The position numbers and the translations under genes are program-made. Below, one piece after another: positions 1 to 22,924 of a stretch of 64,000 nucleotides of DNA. The DNA is taken from contig NC_087152.1 in the NCBI RefSeq assembly GCF_035594125.1, forward strand, positions 7,061,001-7,125,000, in the 5' to 3' direction. Under the pieces are notes generated by a model, which did no database searches, was not told where the DNA came from, and saw only the letters and a program-made list of their open reading frames with translations. The DNA is from Scylla paramamosain. Its lineage: Eukaryota > Arthropoda > Malacostraca > Decapoda > Portunidae. How positions within the stretch are numbered: position 1 is the stretch's first letter; every line of letters begins with the position of its first letter.

Positions 1-256
1 TAAAGGGTTGCAGCCCAGCCAGGGAATTTATGTCTTGTCTCAGCTTTTTCCTCTGCATGGGATGTTAGCATGATATATAAATGGGCAAACAGATAAATAG
101 ATAGATAGTACAAATGGAGACTACCTGCACTCATACACCAGTTCAATTTTGTGTTCTTGTATTAAACTGATAATGGAAAAGAACAACTGAGGAGAAAAAT
201 TTAAAAAGACCTGAGCTATGGTGGTAACTATTTATATGGAGTTAAGAATGACTCAC

Positions 257-7807
<7,551 letters not shown>

Positions 7808-7813
7808 CTAATC

Positions 7814-8860
<1,047 letters not shown>

Positions 8861-9616
8861 ATCCAATCCCCATCACACAACACTAGCTACTCTCACATCA
8901 GCTGGCACTACAGGGCATACACAGGCTGAGGCACTGCCAAGCTAGGGTCATCCCTGGCATATCAAACAACAAGCCAAGCCAAGTTCTGTTTATAGCCTCA
9001 GCTTGTGTGAGAGACAATTATGACTTAATACCCACCAAATTGTAAGAAATCTCAGTTTTGTCTATAATTAGTCCTTTCCTTTCTTGACTGTATTTTAGCA
9101 ACAGTGACTGAATTATAAAATCCCTCAAGTTTTATCACTGCAATACAGAATCTCCCATTCACCACACAAGCATATACAAATTGAAAATCAAACAAAATAC
9201 AAAAATTACAACAAAGAAAACAAATAAATCTTAAGTGAAACATATAAAATAAAACAGAACAAGAATATAAACAAAATACAGAAAGAAGTCATTCTTTCAA
9301 TCCAAGCATCAGCACATCTGCATGATCATCAAGTCTTGTATCACAGAAACACAAAAGGTTCTGCAGCCTTGCCAGGAGCATCTCTCCCAAGAAGAAACAC
9401 TGTTGTCCCTTTAAACACATACTTATAAAAACTTGTTAGACAGCTAGATCCAGAGAAAGGAGACAGAACTCTCTCTACCAGTTCCCAACACACCTACACA
9501 AAACCAGCACTCTCCTGCCAGGTTATTGGGGATTCGTACAAGGCACAAATCTCAGTTATTATTCTCTTCACCACCAGCCTCCATCTCAACAAATACTCTT
9601 GTTACCTATCATATTT

Positions 9617-9654
<38 letters not shown>

Positions 9655-9843
9655 CTAGAAAGAACCACCATAAAAATATAAATAATGTGACAGGAAGGAT
9701 AATGAAAAATTACAAGTTAACATTTTCTCCTTCCCCTCTTCAAGCAAATTTTCTACATCATCATAACAATGACCATCTTTATGAAAAATAAAAAAAGGCA
9801 TTATACCTTTGGCCTCACCATTCTGACTTGCTAGCATATACAA

Positions 9844-10003
<160 letters not shown>

Positions 10004-10639
10004 ATGAATAATGATGATGATAACATGCATGTTATCAAGTTTTGTGTTTTAATATAACAACCAAACAAGTCACTACAGCCTAAAGAAAAGTGATCAGGAA
10101 TCCCTGGTCAAAAAATATATACGTTATTAAATACACACATTACCGTTAAACAAACAAACCCTCCTTGAGTCCCTTATCACCATGCTTCATCTACACACCA
10201 TTCAGACATAAGAAAGAGGACACTGAAGACCAAGTGTGCAGAAACTTCCCTATGATGAAGCACTGTCTACAGATAACATGTTGATGCTTCATTTTCATTA
10301 AGGAAGACATGGAAGAGGAGGAGGAGGATAAAGAAAAGAAGCATAAACAGAAGCAGAAACAGAAGGCCTCCAGTGAACTAATTTGCCCACTATACCAAGC
10401 AGTTGCATAATAACTAAAATTGCAATGAATGCCACAATTAAAAATAAGGTCTTGAATACTAAGAAAATGACACAATGAATGAAGATATAAAAAAAAATGT
10501 GCAGATTTATGAATGTTATCATATGAAAAATTACCATTGCTTTTTACTGAAGTAGTTAAACCTTTTATTCCTTCCTTAGAAACCACCTCCCAACAAGTAA
10601 ACACAGGAACTCTCTCACCCTTTCACTGCTATTAGACAC

Positions 10640-11402
10640 CTGGTTCCTTCATAACAAGCCACACTTCCAGACAACTATCCTCTCTTCTTCAATGAAACTC
10701 AACTGTCCCCCATCTACACTGAACATCCTCAGTCTGTCTTTTACTTATAATCTAAACTGGAAACTTCACATCTCATCTCTAGCTAAAACAGCTTCTATGA
10801 AGTTAGGCATTCTGAGACACCACCAGTTTTTCTCATCTGCCCTCAGCTGCTAACTCAGTACAGGGGCTTTATCTGTCCATGTATGGAGTATGCTTCACAT
10901 GTATGGGGGAGTTCCGCTCATATCCCTATTTTAGACAGGGTAGAATTAAAAGATTTTCATCTTATCAACTCCTTTCCTCTAACTGACTGTCTTCAACCTC
11001 TTTCTCTTTGCCGCAATGTTGCATCTTTTGCTATCTTTTATCACTATTTTCATGCTAATTACTCTTCTGATTTTGCTAACTGCATGCCTTCCCTCGTTCC
11101 ATGGCCCTGCTGCACAAAACTTTCTACTTTTTCTCATCCCTATTCTGTTCATCTCTCAAATGCAAGAGTTATCCAGTATTCTTAATCATTCATCCCTTTC
11201 TCTGGTAAACTCTGGAACTCCCTGCCTGCTTCAGTATTCCCTCCTTCCTATGATTTGAACTCTTTCAAGAGGGGTTTCAAGACACATATATTCAATTTTC
11301 GGTGATTCTCTTAACATCTCTTTTTGGGGCTGGCGCCCCCCCCCCAAAAAAATTTTGTTTTCCTTAGCCAGTTACCCTTTTATGAAAAAAAAAAAAAAAA
11401 AA
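10640..11402 (+). mobile_element. Truncated copy of the same Jockey-like LINE family (3' end)
   Basis: The plus strand repeats the C-terminal part of the LINE seen at 2.05-3.29 kb: a PLFFNETQLSP-type segment, then MEYASHVWGSS, LDRVELKDFHLINSFPLTD and FYHYFHANYSSDFANCMPSL, with frameshifts. It ends with a poly(A) run (11384-11402) after a short UTR resembling the other copies. The reverse-transcriptase core is absent. Confidence 0.75.
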
Positions 11403-11842
11403 AGCTTGTGAACATTTTACTGGCTATATATTGGAAAATCTAGTCTTTAAATCTCTTTCCCTTCCTTATAGGTTTTGTAAAACTGTGTACAGTTCTTTCA
11501 GTAGTGTGAATTGTTGCATATCACAGTGAAAGAGTGAAATCCTTATTCCCCGCCATGCTTGTAACCAATTCCTATCAAGATTTCAAAACTTAACTGGCCA
11601 ATCAATTTGAAACTTTTAAGAATGGCAAATGAGTAGACTTTTTTTTTCCACTTACTAGTGTTCTTGGCCAGGCTCCTTCACATTAAAATAAAAGGAAATC
11701 CATATATAACTGCACTGATGTGAAGAAACTTTACCCAAAGAAACACAACAAGATAAAACTTGTTCACATTATCATAAACATTTCTTAATGAAATCACATG
11801 AATATGTACACCAAAAAAGAAAAAAAATAATAATACAGTAAT

Positions 11843-11890
<48 letters not shown>

Positions 11891-11908
11891 AATAATAATA
11901 ACAATAAT

Positions 11909-11956
<48 letters not shown>

Positions 11957-12081
11957 ACAATACTTGTTCATGCTATAGCATGTCAGTATACAAGCACTCA
12001 ACACACCTTCCCTCTGGCACTGAGATTCTAACCCCGATGTGAAGCAATACAAAAGTAAATTGCAAGAAATACATATAGAGT

Positions 12082-12166
<85 letters not shown>
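11843..12166. repeat. (CAA)n/(AAT)n and (GA)n microsatellites
   Basis: CAA units run at 11843-11957 with an AAT interruption near 11888-11912. A pure (GA)n array of about 80 bp follows at 12086-12166. Confidence 0.95.
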
Positions 12167-12169
<3 letters not shown>

Positions 12170-13039
12170 TAAATAATAGAAAAAAAGATATACAAGACTC
12201 TGCTTCATAAATCATATACATCAATTGCTACACCCACAACTTGAAATTAGCTATCTTATGTAAATAACACCCTATTCAGTATTAAAATTAGTATAAGCTG
12301 TGTCATAATTGTTAAGAAAATTGTTCTGTGGAGCTAAAAAGTTTGTTTATCTAAATGTATATTTGTGAAACTTTTTAACAAACAAAAACAATGTATTTTA
12401 TCAGGCTAATCATAATTTTCAATCTCACGGCTTCTGATACTGCATCACTAGTCCACTAAGTATGTAGGCCAGATAAGGTTGACACCATAAAGACTGATAA
12501 GTGCATTAGATCTAAAGCTGATAAGACAATACAAGGAAACTCTATACTCGGCTCTGTTTTACCTGCATTCAAGGACTATGATAAAATGTGAAAGAAATTA
12601 GGAATACTAGACAATAGTGCCTGTGACTGAGAAGGCAAGCATGACAAGTAACTAGAAAAGAGACATCAATTTTTCAATTACATATCTAGAGAAATGAACT
12701 GAAACAGACTTTACACTTTAGTTGCATGGCCATCTAAAGGAGTGAGCTTATAAGAAAAGTTGGAAGAGCAACCATATAACAGCTCACTAATACGAGTAGT
12801 TATGAGTACGGAGAAGCATATACACAGAGAGAAGCACACATTCATTGTGTTTGGAAATCTGCACTGTGAAAAGCAAAAATGAGCTGTGAACACTAATTTC
12901 CTAGTATTGGTAAATGTTCACAACTTCCAACCTCTTAAACCACTGTACCAATCCTCTGGCTGAAACACTTTTTTTTACTTCCCCTCCCTTTATCACTTCC
13001 TTTCCTACACACACACACACACACACACATACACAAACA

Positions 13040-14180
13040 CACTCTTAGACTTGAAGAAAGTGTCTGACAAAGTACCACACTGTAGACTGCTATAGAAGAT
13101 AAAAAAAAAATATGGAAAAATTTGAGGAAGACTGTTGGAGTAGATGGAGGATTATCTAGATGATAGATAGATAAGAACTGTAATACAAGACCAAAATTCA
13201 TCATGGCAGAAGGTAACTAGTGGTGTCCCACAGGTGTCAGTGTTGGGACCAATAATGTTTGTAATATATGTGAATAACATCAATGAAGAAATAGATAGTT
13301 ATATGAACTTATTTGTGAATGATGCTAAGCTGATGAGAAGGGTAGATAATGTAAATGATTGTATGGTACTGCAAGATGATTTAAATAAGATAAATAGATA
13401 GAGTAAATCTTGGCAAATGGAATTCAATTTAAGTAAATGTAAAGTAATGGAGTTTGGTAAGAGTAAGAAAAGAATACAATATCATTATGAGATGGATGGT
13501 GTGAAGTTAAAGAAGTCAAAAGAGGAAGTGGATTTGGGAGTAACAGTTACTGAAAATCTGACTCTGGACATAGACATTGATAAAATTACTGGAGAGACAA
13601 TGAATTTGTTAAAAAAATAAGAATGGCATCATCATATTTGGATGAAAGAATGATAAAAAAAAGTTGTTGATTTCCATGATAAGACCAAGATTGGAAAATG
13701 TGGTAGTGGTGTGGTCTCCTCATACAGAGAGGAATATTATAAAATTAGAAAGAGTACAAAGAGCAGTCACTAAGATGGTTCCTGAGTTCATTAAGTCAAC
13801 CTATGAAGAGAGATTAAAAATGTTGGAAATTCCTATCCTTGAAAATAGGAGAGAGAGAGAGAGAGAGAGAGAGGAGATTTAATAAACATCTATAGAATGA
13901 TAAATGGTATATAAAATGTGGACAAAGAATATTTTATAAATTTAGACACAGAGTACAAGGGGACAGAGTAAGAAGTTGAAGAAGGTTAACTGTAGAAGAG
14001 ACATCAAGAAGTATAGTTTTCCTCAAGAAGTGTGAACAAATGGAATTAACTCAGTGTAGACAATGTCAATGCCGTAACTGTACATGCTTTTAAGACCAAA
14101 CTGGATAGATACGGAGACAGGAGAATGTGAGATTACTCCCCACCTGTAAACCACAACTAAGCAAACTAGGTAAATACACA
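13040..14180 (+). mobile_element. Degenerate CR1-like non-LTR retrotransposon fragment
   Basis: Plus-strand reading with several frameshifts and stops gives LDLKKVSDKVPH, SGVPQVSVLGPIMFVIYVNN (RT block 4), NLFVNDAKLMRR (degraded catalytic box, normally FADD), WQMEFNLSKCKVMEFGKS and a tail similar to VQRAVTKMVPEF. A (GA)n run near 13852-13872 interrupts it. The end is AT-rich (about taggtaaatacacac). Family assignment rests on the GxPQGSVLGP-type motif and is approximate. Confidence 0.7.
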
Positions 14181-14598
14181 CATGCACAATTATCATCAAT
14201 CTGCAGTCAAGCATGTCATAATTCTTGGTTTATAATAAATGCCTCTAAAACACAGAGTAGTCCTGATGATTGCATGATGTTGATATCATCCTCAGTTTGC
14301 TTACACACTGCTCACTCTGTCAGTTAAACTCCGCAACAAAATTAATGTATGAATTTTATTGCTGATTGGATCTTAATGATAAAAAGAAAGAGACAAACAA
14401 ACAAAAAACATTGACAAACTACAGGTCTTGACATATGCTATTTCATAAATGTACTTGAGCTCACACATCATAACACCAATGGATTCAAAGTGGTGTCATA
14501 ACTATCCTGAATGGGCAATGGCACTGTGCATAATACAGATACCACCCCTATCCTGATCTATGTGCCTGCAGTCTCACACTCTGCTTCTTTGCCTTCAG

Positions 14599-14600
<2 letters not shown>

Positions 14601-14648
<48 letters not shown>

Positions 14649-14927
14649 ATATTTCATACTCACTAGCATCACTGCATTATACAATTATAAAGATATATGG
14701 TTATTTATATGTATGTATGCAAGTAAATAGGTGTGCACAGATATGGGTGGAGTTTGCATGGTCACACCATTCATATCACACAACATAGAACTTTCCATGG
14801 ACAGTTAATTGCCACTGATACAACAATAAAGAATTTCACTTTTATCACTGTTTAGTGCACTTGACACTGGAATCAATTATTTGTATCCATGTAGGCTACC
14901 ACTAAAATACTTCCATGGATGTGAATG

Positions 14928-15023
<96 letters not shown>
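14601..15023. repeat. (CT)n and (TA)n microsatellites
   Basis: (CT)n at 14601-14644 and (TA)n at 14930-15023, separated by ordinary AT-rich sequence with no recognised feature. Confidence 0.95.
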
Positions 15024-15024
<1 letters not shown>

Positions 15025-15025
<1 letters not shown>

Positions 15026-15271
15026 TTAAATGTGATGGTTAACTCAGCTTTTATTAATGAGTCCAGCAGCAATGTGCAGCCAGCCAATTCCACCTTGGCT
15101 ACAACACACTATTGAAGAAGTGTTAAAAAACCTGAAATCACAATCTAGCAAAAATTATTAGCTTCTGTGAAGTCATAAACCTAATTACAAGAGAAAAGGA
15201 CAATCATACGATATAAAGGAAACACCTTAAAGAAGTTAATAAATACTGAGTTAGCCATCACATTTAATGAA
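15025..15271. repeat. Short inverted repeat beside a (TA)n array
   Basis: TTAAATGTGATGGTTAACTC at 15026 pairs with its near reverse complement (…GAGTTAGCCATCACATTTAA) near 15250. The arms are about 32 bp and the spacing about 180 bp. This may be the remains of a small fold-back element. Confidence 0.6.
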
Positions 15272-18104
15272 ACACATATATAACATAAGATGAAGTGGAG
15301 ACGTGGCCGTGAATGATGATTTTGGATGACATATAAACACTGGAAATCACCACAGCCCAGATCAATGATCATGGGTCATGACAGTATGGTCTTGGCAGTG
15401 TAATTCCCTACTTTCCTGAGATAGCATTTCTCATAAATGAAGTTTCATAACATATCTTGAGGACCATTTTTTTCCATACCATGAGCAAAAAGCTATTATG
15501 GTGTCGTCTCATAACATTTTATTCTTGCTTATCACACTACTTCCCACCACTGTAGTATTTGTATGGAAAAATTTATGAGCTTCAAAATTAATATTTCTGC
15601 AGCTGAAGAGGCATAGCTTGGGAAAGGTGGCTGTTATGGCACCAACTAATCAGCCATGATGACGTGGCCACTAACTATGGTCACCATAAATGAAGATGAT
15701 CTGGAGGCCATGCCCTTTGCTTCCACCCAACTTCCACCAGGACAGCTGGTTGATGCACTCAATGTCCTTTCCATTTCCCAATATTTTTCACACTTAAGAT
15801 ATTTTCAGTCACATATAAATTAGTCTTGCCTTAAGCTGATTTTTTTTAAATGTCCATACAAACATAATATTAATAGTTAAACAAACTTTTAGGATATTTC
15901 TTAAAATCAGCTAGAGGCAAACCTGACTGATATGACTGAAAACCATCAATGGGTGGGATTTCTGGATTAGCTTACCCTGCAGCAAAAAGTTGTCAAATCA
16001 CATATAAATGTGAATGTTCAACTACACATGGATATTCAACTGGTCACAGCAAAAGAGATTCACACTCTATATTCCCAGCAATCATGCCAATTGACAGACT
16101 GTGGTGCCATACTTTGCCTGTTCATGTGTAGAGGGCTACATCACGTAATGCAGTGATTCTCAGCCATGGGTAAATTTAAACCTTGGTGGTAAAACATTAC
16201 ATGGCAGGTGGTAAATAATTGATGTACCTGATAATTGAATAATAATTCATTTAAATTTCATTTTGTAAAATGAGAAAGAGAGCGAAAATGCTAAGTGTGT
16301 GTGTGTGTGTGTGTGAGGGAAAGAGGGAAGGGGAGGAGGGAGGGATAGTATCAGTCAATCCTGTCCATTCCAGTTCAATCCTGTTTGGGATTTTTTTTTA
16401 TGTGGAAGTAAGGGGGTACATGGAGGAATACATCAAACTGAGGGGGTTGATGATGGAGGACAGGTTGAGAATCCAAGAAATAAAGCATGTCTGGTTCTTC
16501 CTAAATCAGACAAAATACAACCACACCAAATCACAAAAAAGAATGATGTCCCTCACACAAGGCTCTGCCTGCCTCCTCAACCCACCATAACTGACATCAT
16601 TATAGGGGCACCAGCCCCTCGATCCCTGCCAGAATTCATATAACCTAGCAAATTTCATTGTTGTTTTCCATGGTCAGTAGGCATCATTCACCTACGGCTG
16701 TCTGTTGCTCACCCAGCCAGCTGTTCCCCTATGGAAAGAGCTCAGAGCTCATACTGATCCATCTTTGAATAAGACTGAGATCAATTACATGTTTGCTGGA
16801 TCACACATGTGCAATCAGTGCAAGTGGCAGGTAGCTAAGAGGTTACTTTGATAAGACCAGCTAAACATATACTTTGATAAAGAAAACTCAGTCTCGCCAT
16901 AGCTTCATCAGTCAGTCACATGAGATCTACAGTCCTTACCTGGTACACCCATTCTTCTCCCTTGGTCAACTCTTTAACAACAAGCTCCCTCCATTACTTA
17001 ACATTACCAAGGAGATATGGGCTCTGTTATCTGGAGAACCAACTGTACTATCCAAAAATCTATTTTACAGGGTGGATAAAAAAAATGTTACCATTATAAA
17101 ATTCTTGTAATTTTCACAAAAAAAAAAAAACTATCATATTTCTCTTATTTTCATGAGACTCAAAGCTGAAACCTTAGATTTTCATCCAAAATCATAAATG
17201 GATCCATCTTGATATTCAGTACAAGAAATGGTAAAGATTGTGGATACCCATTCTGTGATTACATCAGTAGTCCTCACTCAGTAACAACTTTCTGCAGTGT
17301 GAGCTTGTACACTAAATCTTGTAGGGAAATATGTGAAGATTTTGGTGTATAATGCATCTTACAGTAGTCCTTTGAGAGATCAGCCTCCTGTGATAAACAT
17401 CTTGTTGATTTCCTTGGTAATTCCTCCAAACATTGTCTGAGTCTCAATACTGTTGTCTGTCCTTGCAGACTGTAGCCGACCAGTCCTTTATTTTTATTCC
17501 CAACACTTCCTATTTCCCTAAATTAGTCAATTAGACGCCTCTCCTGCACTGAATATTAAGTTGCTGGATGTATACATGCTTTTGGATGAAAATCTAAGGC
17601 TAAAGCTATGGTTCTCCTGGAAATAAGAGAAATATGTTATTTTTTTGTGGAAATGACAAGAATTTTAAAATGGTTACTTTTCTTGGTCCATCCTGTAAAT
17701 CAATATAGTAAACACACTATAATACCAGAGCAGAAATCTTGCTAGCAGATCCTCTATTTCCATAATAATATGAATGTGATTCAGTCACACCGAACATATA
17801 CTTAATAAGATCAGATGCTGCAATAAGCCCTGTTCCTTCGCTGATAATATCCCACCACCTACTACCATGAAGTGTGCATCACCTGAAGTCATAAGCCTAA
17901 AAACAACTTTTCAGAAGAGCCTACCCAGGTAAGTGTGAACCTCACACCTAAGGCTCACTACCACACATCAAGCAAGTCTACAGGCACATAAGAGAAACTT
18001 TACACTCGAAATAGGATATTTAAGGATCGTCGCCAAGGAGAAAGTCTTGGTCCATCATAGTACTTTCACCACACTCTACTTTCTCCCATTTCAGGAATTG
18101 CGAT
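15272..18104. other. Intergenic DNA apart from the mariner-like element: no further feature seen
   Basis: 15272-17067 and 17696-18104 show ordinary AT-rich sequence with a short (GT)n at 16297-16315. Open stretches are short and lack known motifs. Confidence 0.5.
17068..17695. mobile_element. 628-bp mariner-like inverted-repeat element (MITE) with TA target duplication
   Basis: The left end is TA/CAGGGTGGATAAAAAAAATG and the right end, read inward, is TA/CAGGATGGACCAAGAAAAGT. The inverted similarity continues for over 120 bp on each side and includes AAATTCTTGT, ATATTTCTCTTATTT and CTTAGATTTTCATCCAAAA. TA dinucleotides flank both ends, as expected for Tc1/mariner-type insertion. No transposase reading frame is visible between the arms. 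Confidence 0.8.
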
Positions 18105-18312
18105 GCGAATCAAATCTCAAGTGTTCTGTTGCTCTCACCACTCGATGCACTCACACTCACTCGATCACAGATTCCATTAAGCACAAAGGGAAGTACATGA
18201 AAACAATGAATTACCGAGAAGACCACGGAACGTCTAACTTCACCCACTTCCAGCCCCGGAGTGACCCACAGCCGCAGATCCGCACTCTCCGGCTCTCGGG
18301 CCTCGGCTACAC
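18105..18312 (-). promoter_or_regulatory. Candidate GC-rich 5' UTR or promoter segment for CPT1
   Basis: This island is the most CpG-rich part of the 7-20 kb interval. On the minus strand it contains donor-like sequence (ATCGA followed by GTGAGTGTGAG). It lies upstream of the CPT1 start exon, which itself begins behind an acceptor-like CAG run at about 6872. A non-coding first CPT1 exon would be expected somewhere upstream, but the evidence here is only composition and a possible donor. Confidence 0.2.
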
Positions 18313-18630
18313 ACACACACACACACACAGCCTGTCCCAACCTCTAAACCTCAGGATAACCTCGTTTATGATATCCGTCGCGCAGTTTGATATGGACCTT
18401 AATGTGCTAAGGTGCCATGTCTGTTTCTGTATGATAACTCTATTTTGGTCACAGTGTGTCATTTTGCACCTCACATGCACATTTGCGCAGGTTACTTTTA
18501 TGCGCGTGTTAAGCTTGTCAGGGCGTCCGGACACAATCGCTCTCATTCATGGGTTCTTTTATCAACAATGTACGTGATTGTGAAAAATATCGCTGACATT
18601 GTGTTGTATGTAAATCCATGTAACTCCTGC

Positions 18631-18632
<2 letters not shown>

Positions 18633-18681
<49 letters not shown>

Positions 18682-19369
18682 TTATTAGTTTACTAATTTA
18701 CTCACACAAGGGAGTTGTGAAATTGGCAGACTGCTCATCCTGTGACGGCAGCAGGCATCTCGTTTGGCACAAGAAAATAACTTGACAGATTTGCATTGTG
18801 CAGCACACGTGTCTACCTATAACGCACTACCTAAAAAGTGGCTATATTCTTCATAATGTCTTATTTTGGGAGAATATTTAGGCGATACTAGTTTATGTGG
18901 AGCAAGAACAATATAGTAGCAGTAGTAGTAGTAGTAGTAAAAATAACAACCATCATCATTATTATTATCATCACTGACAACAAATATACGAGTCACGCTG
19001 CTTTTATAATACCTGCCAGTCTTGCCGCCAAGGGCACAGCAGCTCCATCCCTCCATTCCTTATTAGTCTTACCGTATGATGACAGTTATTATCCATGCGA
19101 TATTATCTCAAGAAGTGCTATATACAAATTTTCCGTGTGTATTTCGTTAAGTTTACAAATAGTTGTGCCTAGACTTGTTTGTAAAATGAGGGTCGTAAAG
19201 ATTCGGTACAGTGTTATTTATCGTTTGTAATCCTTGTGTAATGTGCATCGTCAAAATGACTCGGAAAAATCCTCCGACACGGAACTATAGACCTTTTTTC
19301 CCCACTTTTTTTTTTTTTTTATAGGAACAACTTTTCCCTTTATTTATTTATTTTTTTATTTATTTATCT

Positions 19370-19452
<83 letters not shown>

Positions 19453-19538
19453 GCTTGACCAAGGATATAAAAAAAATGGTCTTCCAAGAAATTAAAATAA
19501 AACCATTATATAATAGCAACACAAGTATAATAATAATG

Positions 19539-19596
<58 letters not shown>

Positions 19597-19612
19597 GAAG
19601 AAGAAGAAGAAG
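18633..19612. repeat. Cluster of (GA)n, T-rich/(TG)n and (AAT)n(AAG)n microsatellites
   Basis: (GA)n 18633-18679; a T-rich run then (TG)n 19391-19450; (AAT)n 19533-19597 passing into AAG units to 19612. No gene was recognised between them. Confidence 0.9.
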
Positions 19613-20459
19613 AAATATTTCAAAACTTTTTGTACACGTATTGCAAAATTAACAGGTCATCGATATTATGAGAGCTATATCGAAGACGAAGATCCATGAA
19701 ACAAACTGGACAAGAAAGTGGCTACCATGATCTAATAAGGACTTCCACTGACCTTGGTGGCAACAGATGTGTGCGTGAGAGACGTGATAAGGCGAACTTG
19801 ATGAGGACTTCAGGGTTGGATGCCACGATCCGAGCACCCGGCTTCTGCTTATCAATTGTGTTTCAAGGCATGTCATGTTGGGCAACGCGTTCATTTACAT
19901 ATTATGATCTCAATTCAACAACGCATCACGTGCTTTTGGGAGATGACGTCACTGTGAGCTAATCACTGCGTTACACACTTCAGAATTTTCAAAAAATTGC
20001 ACTGCAATTCCTGATATATGTTACTAATTTAGTATGTGGAGGGTACAAACTAAAGCATTTAATACTTTTATGGTGAAAAAGCCCAAACATCAGTTAAAAC
20101 ACCGTGAATCTACTCATCAAAATACAAGACGACAACAAACTTCAACTCATCCAGCAAGGTGAATACACGACAAACATTCCATAATCTTTTATTACTAGTT
20201 AAACAACTTTCTACATTTATAAATTTGCCGGTTCAGTTTGTTTTATTTTGTTAGCCAATATGGGGCTTCCGGGGCTAGATAATGCTTGTTCATATACAAA
20301 TGAATAACACAATAATTACACACCTGTAAATTATGCCTCTTGAACATTTTCATCTCAACATGGATGTTGAAGTGGTGAAATGAGCTGGCATGATCTGCAT
20401 CCGGTAGCTAAAATTAATGTAAATTTATATAAGTACACCCGTCTACTATTTTCGGATGA

Positions 20460-20942
<483 letters not shown>

Positions 20943-21539
20943 GAAGATGTGAGGTAGATGTTTGTCTCCAAACAAGTCCGAGCGAGTTCCAAACAGAAAG
21001 AAGAGGAAGGTGAAGAAGCAACGATGACTATATGATCTGATCCTCGGTAGGGCATTAGGAAAACCTGGTAACAATGAAGGAGCCTCAGAAGGGCATTAAT
21101 TAGGAAGACTTGGCAACAATGAAGGAGGTAGCGCCTCCTGATCCATGCCTACGTCTTTGAGTGTATAATACTTTGCAAAGAAAAGGCGATCAGGTGCCAG
21201 CTAATTACTCTAAAATGTCATGTGAATACCATATATTACTCCATAAGGAGTCAATGCATGACATAATATGAATAATGGATGTTATTTTGCAGAGAGAGAA
21301 AAAAAAAAGCAAAAATAGCTGTCTGCCTTTACCTGTAAATATCTCGGTTCATCTTTCTTTTTTCTTTTCCTTATTTCTTGCTAACCATTGTACCAATTGT
21401 AATGAAACTTTTTTTTTTTTTTTTTTTTTTGCATATGAAAGTTATAATAGTGCTATTTTGTGTTGGAAGCAGATTTTTTTTCATTTCTTTTTTTTTTTTT
21501 TAGATTTAGGTTCTTGATATTTATAAATTAGCAATATTT

Positions 21540-21861
21540 TCTAGACGACCAAAAGTTGAAAAATTCCGCGAGAAATTTTAATAAGCAAATTAAAAAATCC
21601 TTCCCAACAAATTGTTAATAATCGAATGTAGTTTACTTGCAGTTTTTTTTTTTATCAACTTTCCGTCAGAGATAACAGAAATATCACAATTTCCGTTGAA
21701 AAAAGAAAGAAGAAAAAATCGAAAACATTGTTAATGTAATTATTTATGAAGCGATATACTGTACTTAACATGTACCATCTCACTATTGTACATACTATAC
21801 CCGAGATTCGAGAAAATCGGTTGATGAATAGTGATTTTAGGGTTTTGGCCAGATGGTCCCC
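21540..21861. mobile_element. Possible solo end of a TTAA-flanked element
   Basis: The sequence ends …GGCCAGATGGTCCCC directly before TTAA at 21862, the same GGGGAC-next-to-TTAA terminus as the elements in the inturned introns. No matching left end was found, so this may be a truncated copy. The left border is arbitrary. Confidence 0.3.
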
Positions 21862-22149
21862 TTAATGCATAAATTTGTCTAATTTTTTAGTCTTTGGTAT
21901 GGACCTCGAGTGAATCTACACCTGAAGACAGAGGAGAGTGATCGACTTTACAAGTTTGTCACTTGTAAGCTATTAAGTGATGGCTCACTTAAGTAAGCGG
22001 GACACTGGTCAGTAGACCTTCCATCTCAGGGCGCTGGAGACAATGTGCTTGTGCTGTCGGGAACACGGCAGTGACCATCAAGGGGAGCAGGAAGAGAAGT
22101 GAGGTACGTCTGGCAGTCTTGCAATCTCCACCTAACTTGACTGTAAACA

Positions 22150-22242
22150 AATCTCTTTACCTGTGGGCCTGTGGCTGCGTGTCCTTCGGCGGCACCATCT
22201 GCTGGCACGTCAGGCACGGTGTGTAAGGAGCGGTTGTAGCAG
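22150..22242 (+). promoter_or_regulatory. Candidate promoter-proximal 5' UTR exon of inturned
   Basis: The stretch from about 22020 to 22260 is clearly GC-richer than its surroundings. It ends in a consensus splice donor, gtagcag/GTAAGC at 22243. Acceptor-like sequences ending at 24082 (ctggcattcag) and 24108 (cattctctgcag) lie just upstream of the inturned ATG. I infer that a non-coding first exon here could splice to the coding exon at 24138. The left border is arbitrary and no TATA box or initiator was identified. Transcript data would decide. Confidence 0.3.
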
Positions 22243-22924
22243 GTAAGCCGCCGCCGTTGTGACCTTTGGCCAAGATCTTATTAAATCGAGGGGTTTAATG
22301 AAAATCATCTTGGTCTACTAATTTTAGTAAAATTTCACTCACCTGTCTCTATTCTTCTAGTTTTGAATTAATCTACCTGTTTTTTTTTATTTTTTATTTT
22401 TTTAGTCGTGATTCTACATATTTAATAAAGGCATTGGCAGTGAAACTGACTCCATCTAAACCTAACCTAACACAGCCTTAAGATGGAAATGCTAATGTTA
22501 ATTAATTATTATCCAAAATTGGTTCAGGTGAAGTTTATAAAATGAATCTTGTGTGTCTATCTTTGGCTTGTGTATGGCAGAATATTGGGTTAGGTTTCAT
22601 ATAATTTTGTGTGATTTATGCCTACAAGACATGTCTCATAATTTTTTGCATATGATTTTGGACAGTCCTCTTTTGAGACTGGCATCTTTAGGTCTTTTTT
22701 GTTGCTTTGTCCTCTTACATGAGAATTTCTGATGATCTCTTTTTTGGATTGTATTCAATAGGGACTAACCCCTCATATGATTATTTTTTTTAATCTTTTT
22801 GTTGCTCTTGGCAAGGACCTCTCATGTGAAAAAAAAAAAAAAATCAAAGTTGACCTCTACTGTGGTCAGACAACAGAAGCCTGTATTCTTTAATATCTCA
22901 ACACTTTATCTCATTTACAATCAA

